A stretch of DNA of 64,000 nucleotides from Roseburia sp. (GTDB lineage Bacteria > Bacillota_A > Clostridia > Lachnospirales > Lachnospiraceae). How positions within the stretch are numbered: position 1 is the first letter of the stretch; each line of letters starts with the position of its first letter. The notes beneath the pieces are model-generated. The model was given only the letters and a program-made list of their open reading frames with translations. It was not told the origin of the DNA and searched no databases. Location of the stretch: positions 34,288 to 98,287 of the forward strand of contig DXQT01000007.1 of assembly GCA_019411365.1 (NCBI GenBank). Reading direction: 5' to 3'. Positions 16,304-24,906 of the stretch are shown piece after piece. Position numbers and translations under genes: made by a program.

Positions 16304-17283
16304 CAAAATTACAAGAACTACTAAAACAGATCAACCGGAAGCATGTGTATATCCAGACGCATAATTTCCCTGACCCGGATGCCATTGCGAGTGCGCTTGG
16401 GATCCAGGAGCTGTTAAAGCACAATGGAATTTCTTCCACGATCTGTTATAAAGGAAAAATAGACCGTTACAGTACCGACAAGCTGCGTGAACTGATGGAG
16501 ATCGAACTTTTGAATGTGGAGGATCTTAGTACCATTTTGACAGATGAGGATGAAGTGATCCTTGTGGATGCACAAAAGGGTAATTCAAACATCGTTGACA
16601 TTACGGGGGACGAGATCATCTGCATCGATCATCATCCGGAAAATGAAAAGTTTCCATACCGGTTTAAAGACATCCGGCCGGAAGTGGGAGCATGTGCGAC
16701 GATCGTTGCACAGTATTTCTTTGAAAATAATATCCCGATGGATAGAAGAATCGCCACGACTCTGACATACGGTGTACGGATCGATACCAATAATCTGAGC
16801 CGTGGAGTGTCAAAACTCGATATTGAGATGCTCTACCGGATGTTTGATGAATGTGATTATGAGGTCATCCATATGTTAGAAAACAGTAATCTGTGTTTTG
16901 ATGATCTGATGGCATATTCGAGTGCGATTTCAAGTATTGAAGTATATGATGACATCAGTTTCTGCAATACTGGTAAGGATTGTCCGGTCATTGCAAATAT
17001 ATCCGATTTCATGCTTGCTTTAAAAGAAGTGTCATTTTCCGTCGTGTATTCGAGAAAGTCAGATGGAATCAAACTTTCCGTGCGCAGTGAAAAGAGTATG
17101 CTCGATGCAGGAAAGATTGTGGCGGAGGCACTGAAAGGAATTGGCAATGGCGGCGGCCACGCATCGATGGCTGGAGGATTTGTGCCGTGTACGGGCAGTG
17201 ACATGGATGTAAAACTGTTAGAGGCACAGATGAAGGAGCGGTTTTTAAACGTGATCGCAGATGTGAAAAAACGTGCTCTGTGA
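16300..17283 (+). CDS. DHH/DHHA1 phosphoesterase, NrnA-like
   Basis: A 327-residue protein of the DHH family. The N-terminal half has HNFPDPDAIASALG, DAQKG and CIDHHPENE (the DHH motif, metal binding), and the C-terminal DHHA1 domain ends with GIGNGGGHASMAGG. NrnA-type proteins degrade very short RNAs and pAp; this one may do the same, or cleave cyclic-dinucleotide products. It starts inside the stop of the HAD gene. No terminator is recognised before the ileS leader promoter. Confidence 0.87.
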   Translation: MTKLQELLKQINRKHVYIQTHNFPDPDAIASALGIQELLKHNGISSTICYKGKIDRYSTDKLRELMEIELLNVEDLSTILTDEDEVILVDAQKGNSNIVDITGDEIICIDHHPENEKFPYRFKDIRPEVGACATIVAQYFFENNIPMDRRIATTLTYGVRIDTNNLSRGVSKLDIEMLYRMFDECDYEVIHMLENSNLCFDDLMAYSSAISSIEVYDDISFCNTGKDCPVIANISDFMLALKEVSFSVVYSRKSDGIKLSVRSEKSMLDAGKIVAEALKGIGNGGGHASMAGGFVPCTGSDMDVKLLEAQMKERFLNVIADVKKRAL

Positions 17284-17299
17284 AAAGCATGAAGCCCTC

Positions 17300-17328
17300 T
17301 TGACATTCTCACTTTCCGAGTCTATACT
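17300..17328 (+). promoter_or_regulatory. Promoter of the ileS T-box transcript
   Basis: TTGACA (17300-17305), an exactly 17-bp spacer and TATACT (17323-17328), just ahead of the T-box leader. Confidence 0.85.
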
Positions 17329-17334
17329 AAAGAT

Positions 17335-17633
17335 TAGATTTTTGGCAAAAGGCAATGACGAAGACAGTAGTTCATCAGGAAAAGCAACAGAGAGCCGGAG
17401 CAGGTGGAAACCGGTGCGAGTATCTGCTGAATGAAAATCACTTCCAAGCCGCAGTCTGAAATGGTCAAGGCAGATCACGACTGGGATTTTCCGTGACAGA
17501 GTAAGCGCTGACGCATTTCCTGCGTTACAGGGAACGTGTATCCGGAGTTTATTAGTTCCGTGTACATTTGTATATCAGGTGGTATCACGAAGTAATTAAG
17601 CCCTCGTCCTATATACAGGACGAGGGTTTTTTT
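17335..17633 (+). promoter_or_regulatory. T-box riboswitch, isoleucine-specific
   Basis: The leader has the T-box layout: a long stem I region (from about 17345), a specifier region GAGTATCTGCTGAA in which ATC (17422-17424, an isoleucine codon) is the likely specifier, and the conserved T-box core AGGTGGTATCACGAAG (17577-17592), whose TGGT would pair with the 3' end of an uncharged tRNA. A terminator follows: CCCTCGTCCT / AGGACGAGGG and seven thymines (17601-17633). Uncharged tRNA-Ile would favour readthrough into ileS, whose codon specificity matches the specifier. Confidence 0.93.
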
Positions 17634-17760
17634 AATTCATAGGAAATTACGTCCTATGAATTAAAAAGCCCTCTGGGCGGGATGCGCACTTCGCGGAGAA
17701 GAAGTTTGCTGTAAACAGCACCGCTCGGGCGCGAAAGAGTCGCGAGCGACTCTTTATTAA
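17629..17760 (+). repeat. Dispersed structured element, copy 1 (between T-box terminator and ileS)
   Basis: The first hairpin has 16-bp arms (TTTTTAATTCATAGGA at 17629-17644 and TCCTATGAATTAAAAA at 17652-17667) and loop AATTACG. Its 5' arm begins inside the T-tract of the T-box terminator. Next are GCCC-TCT-GGGC (17668-17678), TGCTGT-AA-ACAGCA (17707-17720) and AAAGAGTCG/CGACTCTTT (17734-17755). The block of about 50 bp from the first hairpin to GGGCGGGAT is nearly identical to one at 44.82 kb, where the stem base pairs differ in a compensatory way. Confidence 0.75.
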
Positions 17761-17777
17761 ATCAATGGAGGTTAACA

Positions 17778-20700
17778 ATGTATAAGAAAGTTGATGCGAA
17801 TCTGAATTTCGTAGACAGAGAAAAACAGATCGAGAAGTTCTGGAATGACAATGACATCTTTAAGAAGAGCATGGAACACCGCAAGGAAGGAGAGACCTAC
17901 ACCTTTTATGACGGCCCGCCAACTGCAAACGGCAAGCCGCACATCGGACATGTGGAGACCCGTACGATCAAAGATATGATTCCGAGATACCAGACCATGA
18001 AAGGAAAATTCGTTCCGCGTAAAGCCGGCTGGGATACACATGGACTCCCGGTAGAACTTGAGGTTGAGAAACTTCTTGGCTTAAACGGAAAAGAGCAGAT
18101 CGAAGAATACGGTATGGAGCCTTTCATCAAAAAATGTAAGGAATCCGTATGGAAATACAAAGGAATGTGGGAAGATTTCTCAAAGACCGTTGGTTTCTGG
18201 GCTGATATGGACAATCCATATGTTACTTACGATGACAATTTTATTGAGTCCGAGTGGTGGGCATTAAAAGAAATCTGGAATAAAAACCTTTTATATAAAG
18301 GATTCAAGATCGTTCCTTACTGCCCACGCTGCGGTACCCCGTTATCTTCTCAGGAGGTTGCGCAGGGTTATAAGACGGTCAAAGAGCGCTCTGCAGTTGC
18401 ACGTTTTAAAGTAATCGGAGAGGATGCATATTTCCTTGCATGGACTACAACTCCTTGGACACTGCCGTCTAACGTCGCACTCTGTGTGAACCCGGAAGAG
18501 ACTTACTGCAAAGTAAAAGCGGTTGACGGATATACCTATTATATGGCAGAGGCACTGCTTGACACGGTACTTGGCAAACTGCTTGACAAGGATGCACCAG
18601 AGGGAACAAAGGCATACGAAGTATTAGAGACTTATAAAGGAAGCGATTTAGAGTACAAAGAGTATGAGCCGTTATTTGACTGTGCAAAAGAGATCATTGA
18701 AAAACAGCACAAAAAAGCGCATTACATTGTATGTGACACCTATGTAACCATGACAGACGGTACCGGTATCGTTCATATCGCACCTGCATTCGGTGAAGAT
18801 GATGCCGCTGTCGGAAGAAAATATGACCTTCCATTCGTACAGCTTGTAGACGGAAAAGGTGAGCTGACCAAAGAGACACCATATGCCGGTGTTTTTGTAA
18901 AGAAAGCAGATCCTATGGTATTAAAAGATCTCGATGAAAAGGGACTGTTATTCGATGCTCCGAAGTTCGAGCATGAATATCCGCACTGCTGGAGATGTGA
19001 CACACCGCTCATCTACTACGCAAGAGAATCCTGGTTCATCAAGATGACTGCAGTCAAAGATGACCTGATCCGCAACAACAATACTGTAAACTGGATCCCG
19101 GATTCTATCGGAAAAGGACGTTTCGGTGACTGGCTTGAGAATATCCAGGACTGGGGTATCTCCCGTAACCGTTACTGGGGAACACCACTTCCGGTATGGG
19201 AGTGTGAATGTGGACATCAGGAGTGCATCGGAAGCCGTGCAGAACTTGCAGAGAGAAGCGGAAATCCGGAGGATGCAAAGGTAGAACTTCATCGTCCGTA
19301 TATTGATGCAGTTACCTTTAAATGCCCGGACTGTGGCAAAGAAATGCACCGTGTACCGGAGGTTATCGACTGCTGGTTCGATTCCGGAGCAATGCCATTC
19401 GCACAGCACCATTATCCGTTTGAGAATAAAGACGTCTTTGAGAAACAGTTCCCGGCGAAGTTTATCTCCGAGGCAGTTGACCAGACAAGAGGATGGTTCT
19501 ACTCTCTGATGGCAGAGTCCACCCTGTTATTTAATAAAGCTCCGTATGAGAACGTCATCGTTCTTGGACATGTACAGGATGAGAACGGACAGAAGATGAG
19601 TAAGTCCAAAGGAAATGCGGTTGATCCGTTTGATGCATTAGAGACTTACGGCGCAGATGCGATCCGCTGGTATTTCTATACAAGCAGTGCACCATGGATC
19701 CCGAAGCGTTTCAGTGGCAAGCTGGTACAGGAAGGACAGCGTAAATTCATGGGTACCCTGTGGAATACTTATGCATTCTTCGTGCTGTATGCAAACATCG
19801 ACCAGTTTGATGCAACAAAATATACCTTAGATTATGAAAAATTATCCGTTATGGATAAGTGGCTGCTGTCAAAATTGAATTCCGCAATCAAGGGAACGGA
19901 TGAAAACCTTGCAAATTACCGCATTCCGGAAGCTGCAAAGGTACTTGATGAGTTCGTGGATGACATGAGTAACTGGTATGTCAGAAGAAGCCGTGACCGT
20001 TTCTGGGCAAAAGGCATGGAGCAGGATAAGATCAACGCATATATGACACTTTATACTGCATTAGTTGAGATCTGCAAGGCTGCTGCACCGATGATCCCGT
20101 TCATGACAGAGGAGATCTATCAGAACCTGGTACGTTCCATCAACACAGAGGCACCGGAGAGCATCCATCTGTGCGACTTCCCGGCTGTCAATGAGGCATG
20201 GATCGACAAAGAATTAGAGAAAAATATGGATGAGGTCTTAAAGATCGTTGTTATGGGCCGTGCATGCCGTAACTCTGCGAATATCAAGAACCGCCAGCCA
20301 ATCGGAAATATGTATGTCAAAGCACCGAATGTTTTATCTGAGTACTTTGTAGAGATCATCGAGGATGAGCTGAATGTGAAGAAAGTAAACTTTACAGAGG
20401 ATGTCAGTGCATACACAAGCTATACCTTCAAACCGCAGCTTCGTACCGTCGGACCGAAATACGGCAAGTTCTTAGGACAGATCCAGAAAGCACTTGCAGA
20501 GTTAGACGGAAACAAAGCAATGGCTGAATTAAAAGCAGACGGTGTGCTTGCATTGCCAACAGTCAGTGATGATGTAAAATTATCCGAAGAAGACCTTCTG
20601 ATCACAATGACACAGATGGAAGGTTATGTAACGGAAGGTGATAATACTGTAACCGTTGTGCTTGATACCAACCTGACACCGGAACTGGTAGAGGAAGGAT

Positions 20701-20969
20701 TTGTCCGTGAGCTGATCAGTAAGATCCAGACAATGCGTAAGGAAGCCGGATTTGAGGTTATGGATAAAATCTCCATTTACTATCATGCAGATGAAAAAGT
20801 AGCCGATATCTTTCATAAGTACGGAAATGACATCATGGGTGATGTTTTAGGTACTGAAGTTGTAGCAGAAGCTGATTCTTTTGACTCCGGAGAAAACGGA
20901 ATTTACTGCAAGGAATGGAACATCAATGGGGAAAAAGTATTGCTTGGAGTCAAAAAAGGAGAAAACTAG
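17778..20969 (+). CDS. ileS: Isoleucyl-tRNA synthetase
   Basis: A 1063-residue class I synthetase. HIGH is at residues 55-58 and KMSKS at 606-610. The WTTTPWTL stretch is in the editing (CP1) domain, and the tail has the anticodon-binding fold. Length and sequence are of the long, eukaryote-like IleS type (around 1,035-1,065 residues, often mupirocin-resistant). GGAGG precedes ATG 17778. Its expression is under the isoleucine T-box. The stop codon directly touches the start of glgP, with no spacer. Confidence 0.97.
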   Translation: MYKKVDANLNFVDREKQIEKFWNDNDIFKKSMEHRKEGETYTFYDGPPTANGKPHIGHVETRTIKDMIPRYQTMKGKFVPRKAGWDTHGLPVELEVEKLLGLNGKEQIEEYGMEPFIKKCKESVWKYKGMWEDFSKTVGFWADMDNPYVTYDDNFIESEWWALKEIWNKNLLYKGFKIVPYCPRCGTPLSSQEVAQGYKTVKERSAVARFKVIGEDAYFLAWTTTPWTLPSNVALCVNPEETYCKVKAVDGYTYYMAEALLDTVLGKLLDKDAPEGTKAYEVLETYKGSDLEYKEYEPLFDCAKEIIEKQHKKAHYIVCDTYVTMTDGTGIVHIAPAFGEDDAAVGRKYDLPFVQLVDGKGELTKETPYAGVFVKKADPMVLKDLDEKGLLFDAPKFEHEYPHCWRCDTPLIYYARESWFIKMTAVKDDLIRNNNTVNWIPDSIGKGRFGDWLENIQDWGISRNRYWGTPLPVWECECGHQECIGSRAELAERSGNPEDAKVELHRPYIDAVTFKCPDCGKEMHRVPEVIDCWFDSGAMPFAQHHYPFENKDVFEKQFPAKFISEAVDQTRGWFYSLMAESTLLFNKAPYENVIVLGHVQDENGQKMSKSKGNAVDPFDALETYGADAIRWYFYTSSAPWIPKRFSGKLVQEGQRKFMGTLWNTYAFFVLYANIDQFDATKYTLDYEKLSVMDKWLLSKLNSAIKGTDENLANYRIPEAAKVLDEFVDDMSNWYVRRSRDRFWAKGMEQDKINAYMTLYTALVEICKAAAPMIPFMTEEIYQNLVRSINTEAPESIHLCDFPAVNEAWIDKELEKNMDEVLKIVVMGRACRNSANIKNRQPIGNMYVKAPNVLSEYFVEIIEDELNVKKVNFTEDVSAYTSYTFKPQLRTVGPKYGKFLGQIQKALAELDGNKAMAELKADGVLALPTVSDDVKLSEEDLLITMTQMEGYVTEGDNTVTVVLDTNLTPELVEEGFVRELISKIQTMRKEAGFEVMDKISIYYHADEKVADIFHKYGNDIMGDVLGTEVVAEADSFDSGENGIYCKEWNINGEKVLLGVKKGEN

Positions 20970-23429
20970 ATGAAGGAAAATGTTTTCAACAAGGAAAAAT
21001 TTATTGAGGACGTAAAGGAAAATGTAAAAAATCTTTACCGCAAAACATTAGAGGAAGCTTCACAGCAGGAGATTTTTCAGGCAGTTTCCTACACGGTAAA
21101 AGATGTCATTATTGATGACTGGCTTGCCACACAGAAAGCGTTTGACAAACAGGATCCAAAGATGGTCTATTATATGTCCATGGAATTTTTGATGGGCCGT
21201 GCGCTTGGCAACAACATGATCAATTTAAAAATGTACAAAGAGGTAAAAGAGGCACTCGGGGAGATCGGTTTAAACCTTGATGAGATCGAGGATCAGGAGC
21301 CGGATCCGGCACTTGGAAACGGTGGACTTGGCCGTCTTGCAGCCTGCTTTATGGAATCACTGGCAACACTTGGATACGCAGCTTACGGCTGCGGTATCCG
21401 TTACCGTTACGGAATGTTCAAACAGAAGATCAAAGACGGTTTTCAGGTGGAAGTGCCGGATAACTGGTTAAAGAACGGATATCCGTTTGAACTTCGTCGT
21501 CCGGAGTATTCCTATGAGGTTAAATTCGGCGGTTATGTCCGTGCGGAAGTGACGGAGGAAGGCAAGACACGTTTCGTACAGGAAAATTACCAGTCTGTTT
21601 TAGCAGTACCTTATGATATGCCGATCGTAGGTTACGGCAATCATGTGGTAGATACCTTAATGATCTGGGATGCAGAGCCGATGGAGTGCTTTGAATTAGA
21701 CTCCTTTGATAAAGGTGATTATCACAAAGCCGTGGAGCAGGAAAATCTTGCCCGCAACTTAGTCGAGGTACTTTATCCGAATGATAACCATATCGCGGGA
21801 AAAGAACTTCGTTTAAAACAGCAGTATTTCTTCGTATCTGCAAGTGTACAGCGTGCATTAGCACGTTACAAAAAGCATCATGACGATATCCATAAGCTGC
21901 CGGAGAAAGTGACATTCCAGTTAAATGATACACATCCGACCGTTGCAGTGGCAGAGCTGATGCGTATTTTACTTGACGAAGAGGGATTAAGCTGGGATGA
22001 GGCATGGGAGATCACGACAAAGACCTGTGCATATACCAACCACACGATCATGGCAGAAGCACTTGAAAAATGGCCGATCGAGATCTTCTCAAGACTGCTT
22101 CCGCGTATCTATCAGATCGTTGAGGAGATCAACCGCAGATTTATTTTACAGATCCAGGCAGAGTTTCCGGGAGATAACGGTAAAGTTGCACGTATGGCAA
22201 TCGTTTACGATGGTCAGGTAAAAATGGCACATCTTGCGATCGCAGCAGGATATTCCGTAAATGGTGTGGCAAAACTTCACACGGAGATCTTAAAGAACGA
22301 GCAGCTTCACGATTTCTATGAGCTGTTCCCACAGAAATTCAACAACAAGACGAATGGAATCACACAGCGTAGATTCCTGATGCATGGCGATCCGCTTCTT
22401 GCAGACTGGGTAAGTGAACATATCGGTGACGACTGGATCACAAATCTTTCCCATATTGAGAAGATGGCGATCTATGCAACCGATAAAAAAGCACAGCAGG
22501 AGTTCATGAATATCAAATATCAGAACAAACTGCGTCTTGCAAAATACATCAAAGAGCACAACGGCATCGAAGTAGATCCACGTTCCATCTTTGATGTGCA
22601 GGTAAAACGTCTGCATGAATACAAACGTCAGTTGCTGAATATTTTACATGTCATGTATCTGTATAATGAATTAAAAGAGCACCCGGATATGGATTTCTAT
22701 CCGAGAACCTTTATTTTTGGTGCAAAGGCAGCAGCAGGCTACAAGAACGCAAAACTTACGATCAAACTGATCAACAATGTGGCGGACGTTATCAACAATG
22801 ACAGAAGCATTAACGGCAAGATCAAAGTCGTATTTATTGAAGATTACCGCGTATCGATCGCAGAGTGGATCTTTGCGGCAGCAGATGTCAGCGAGCAGAT
22901 CTCCACAGCTAGTAAAGAGGCATCCGGAACCGGTAACATGAAATTCATGTTAAACGGTGCGCTGACGCTCGGAACGATGGATGGTGCCAATGTTGAGATC
23001 GTCGAGGAAGTCGGCAAAGAAAATGCATTTATTTTCGGTATGAGTTCCGATGAAGTCATTGCGCATGAGAGAAACCGTGATTATGATCCAATGCAGATCT
23101 TTAATACGGATCAGGATATCCGCAAGGTATTGATGCAGCTGATCAACGGATTCTATTCACCGAACGATCCTGAGCTGTTCCGTGACCTTTACAACTCACT
23201 GCTCAATACACAGTGTACACAGTTTGCAGATACCTATTTCATCTTAAAAGATTTCCATTCCTATGCAGATGCACAGAAACGCGTCATGGAAGCATACAAA
23301 GATGAGGAAGGCTGGGCAAAGAGTGCAATCTTAAATATCGCACATGCCGGTAAATTCTCATCTGACCGTACGATCCAGGAATATGTAGATGATATCTGGC
23401 ACTTAGACAAAATTACCGTAGAGGTATAA
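20970..23429 (+). CDS. glgP: Glycogen/starch phosphorylase
   Basis: An 819-residue GT35 enzyme that releases glucose-1-phosphate from the non-reducing ends of alpha-1,4-glucans. The PLP lysine is K658 in SGTGNMKFMLNG. DVQVKRLHEYKRQ and AAAGYKNAKL are also present. Length agrees with bacterial maltodextrin/glycogen phosphorylases. Its ATG begins immediately after the ileS stop, and AAAGGAG lies inside the end of ileS, so it is part of the ileS transcript. No promoter is seen within the last bases of ileS. A terminator follows. Confidence 0.96.
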   Translation: MKENVFNKEKFIEDVKENVKNLYRKTLEEASQQEIFQAVSYTVKDVIIDDWLATQKAFDKQDPKMVYYMSMEFLMGRALGNNMINLKMYKEVKEALGEIGLNLDEIEDQEPDPALGNGGLGRLAACFMESLATLGYAAYGCGIRYRYGMFKQKIKDGFQVEVPDNWLKNGYPFELRRPEYSYEVKFGGYVRAEVTEEGKTRFVQENYQSVLAVPYDMPIVGYGNHVVDTLMIWDAEPMECFELDSFDKGDYHKAVEQENLARNLVEVLYPNDNHIAGKELRLKQQYFFVSASVQRALARYKKHHDDIHKLPEKVTFQLNDTHPTVAVAELMRILLDEEGLSWDEAWEITTKTCAYTNHTIMAEALEKWPIEIFSRLLPRIYQIVEEINRRFILQIQAEFPGDNGKVARMAIVYDGQVKMAHLAIAAGYSVNGVAKLHTEILKNEQLHDFYELFPQKFNNKTNGITQRRFLMHGDPLLADWVSEHIGDDWITNLSHIEKMAIYATDKKAQQEFMNIKYQNKLRLAKYIKEHNGIEVDPRSIFDVQVKRLHEYKRQLLNILHVMYLYNELKEHPDMDFYPRTFIFGAKAAAGYKNAKLTIKLINNVADVINNDRSINGKIKVVFIEDYRVSIAEWIFAAADVSEQISTASKEASGTGNMKFMLNGALTLGTMDGANVEIVEEVGKENAFIFGMSSDEVIAHERNRDYDPMQIFNTDQDIRKVLMQLINGFYSPNDPELFRDLYNSLLNTQCTQFADTYFILKDFHSYADAQKRVMEAYKDEEGWAKSAILNIAHAGKFSSDRTIQEYVDDIWHLDKITVEV

Positions 23430-23489
23430 GAAAATCGTATAAGATAGCAGACTGCCTGTTTTAGCAGGCAGGTCTGTGCACAGAAAAAG

Positions 23490-23530
23490 AAACCCGGCTT
23501 TGGGGTCATGAACCTTAAAGCCGGGTTTTT
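23490..23530 (+). terminator. Intrinsic terminator of the ileS-glgP operon
   Basis: AAACCCGGCTTT (23490-23501) pairs with AAAGCCGGGTTT (23517-23528), T-run follows. A second hairpin, AGACTGCCTG/CAGGCAGGTCT, lies just before at about 23448-23475. The preceding adenines may let it act also for the convergent gene. Confidence 0.88.
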
Positions 23531-23554
23531 ACATAATAATGTTTTTTTAATATC

Positions 23555-23848
23555 TTAGTTTAAAATCTTAATACTTCCTAAAAGTGGAAGCTCTTTTTCT
23601 TCATCTTTGCAGGCATATACTAATCCCATGATCCAGAAAATAAAGAATACAATGGAGAGAATGCCGCTGACAGCCCATCCACAGATCGGAATGCGCGAAA
23701 TAATAATGCTGTTGATCAGTGATGCAAGGTATAACACCAGTGACTGGTTTAAATGAAATTTTGCACCCTCTTTGTCACCGGCGCAGAATGCAATCAGCCA
23801 GCCGATAAGCGTGATGTAGGAAACGATTCCTGTTGTTTTCTTGTCCAT
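23555..23848 (-). CDS. Small membrane protein, DUF4870/Tic20-like
   Basis: 97 residues with three hydrophobic segments (about 8-24, 37-52, 56-82). The motif CAGDKEGAKFHLNQSLVLYL resembles the DUF4870 pattern, in which a charged loop and 'FHxxQ' lead into the second helix. Function unknown. The start was placed at MDKKTTG because AGGAGG lies 6-12 bases before it; a longer frame would extend 21 residues and has no ribosome site. It stands alone on the minus strand. Confidence 0.7.
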   Translation of the reverse strand: MDKKTTGIVSYITLIGWLIAFCAGDKEGAKFHLNQSLVLYLASLINSIIISRIPICGWAVSGILSIVFFIFWIMGLVYACKDEEKELPLLGSIKILN

Positions 23849-24198
23849 AAGTAAACCTCCTCGAAAATTTAATAACATTTGTATTCTAACACTCCTATCA
23901 GCAAAATGCAAAAAATATAGAGAAAAAAAGAAAATTTTGCAGAAATTAAGGAAAATGTAAAGTAAATCTTTTGAAAATCTTTATCTTTTTCTGCGGGCGT
24001 TCTTTGCATTCGGAAGGTATGATAATACTCAAAGGAGGGTAAGAGCAGGAAGATATCAGTTGTGCCGGGAATAATACAGGATTTGTTTCATTTTGATAAG
24101 GTAAATGATATACTGATAGGAAGTGTGGCAAAAAGGAATATCTGCGGCACAGAAAGAAAAGGGGAGAAGTGTGAAAATCTTTCACACAGACAAAAATA
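23849..24198. other. 350-bp divergent intergenic region
   Basis: It lies between the small membrane protein gene (minus) and the response regulator gene (plus). It is A/T rich and has no ORF I support. A candidate -10, TATACT near 24109-24114, lacks a good -35. A perfect hairpin GTGTGAAA-ATC-TTTCACAC at 24169-24187 separates GGGGAG (24161-24166) from the response regulator start. Confidence 0.45.
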
Positions 24199-24906
24199 AT
24201 GGAACAGTACAATATTTTAATCGTAGAAGATGACAAAGAGATCCGTGATGGAATCGAGATATTTTTAAAAAGCCAGAATTATAACGTTTATAAGGCGGCA
24301 GATGGTATAGAAGGTTTAGAGATTATTGAGAGTAAGGAGATACATCTTGCGATCGTTGATATCATGATGCCGCGTATGGATGGGGTAACAATGACATTAA
24401 AACTCAGGGAACATCATGATTTTCCTGTAATTATGCTTTCGGCGAAATCAGAGGAGACAGATAAAGTGATCGGGCTGAACATCGGAGCGGACGATTATGT
24501 GACAAAACCATTTACGCCGTTAGAATTGATGGCGCGCGTCAATTCCCAGATCCGGCGTTATACAAAGTTTAACAACAAAAGTCAGGAGAAAAAGGAAAAT
24601 GACAGGGTACATATCATTGGCGGAATTGAGCTGAATGAAGATACGGTAGAAGTATTTGTGGATGGAAAACCGGTAAAAATGACACCGATTGAGTTTAAGA
24701 TCTTAGCACTTCTGATGAAAAATCCGGGAAGAGTTTATTCGGCGGACGAGATTTACGAGCGTGTCTGGAATGAAAAAGCGATCAATACGGATACGATTAT
24801 GGTGCATGTGAGAAATATCAGGGATAAGATCGAGATCAATCCGAGAGAACCAAAATATTTAAAGGTGGTGTGGGGCGTTGGATATAAAATGGAAAAACAG
24901 CCGTAA
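24199..24906 (+). CDS. Two-component response regulator, OmpR/PhoB class
   Basis: 235 residues. The receiver domain has the acidic pair in VEDDKE, phospho-acceptor D54 in IVDIMMPRMDG, conserved K in TKPF, and the C-terminal winged helix ending in YLKVVWGVGYKME. No start codon other than ATG 24199 is available in the frame before a stop at 24172, and no ribosome site lies within normal distance: GGGGAG is about 32 bp upstream, beyond a perfect hairpin that might bring it closer. The histidine kinase gene starts within its 3' end. Confidence 0.93.
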   Translation: MEQYNILIVEDDKEIRDGIEIFLKSQNYNVYKAADGIEGLEIIESKEIHLAIVDIMMPRMDGVTMTLKLREHHDFPVIMLSAKSEETDKVIGLNIGADDYVTKPFTPLELMARVNSQIRRYTKFNNKSQEKKENDRVHIIGGIELNEDTVEVFVDGKPVKMTPIEFKILALLMKNPGRVYSADEIYERVWNEKAINTDTIMVHVRNIRDKIEINPREPKYLKVVWGVGYKMEKQP

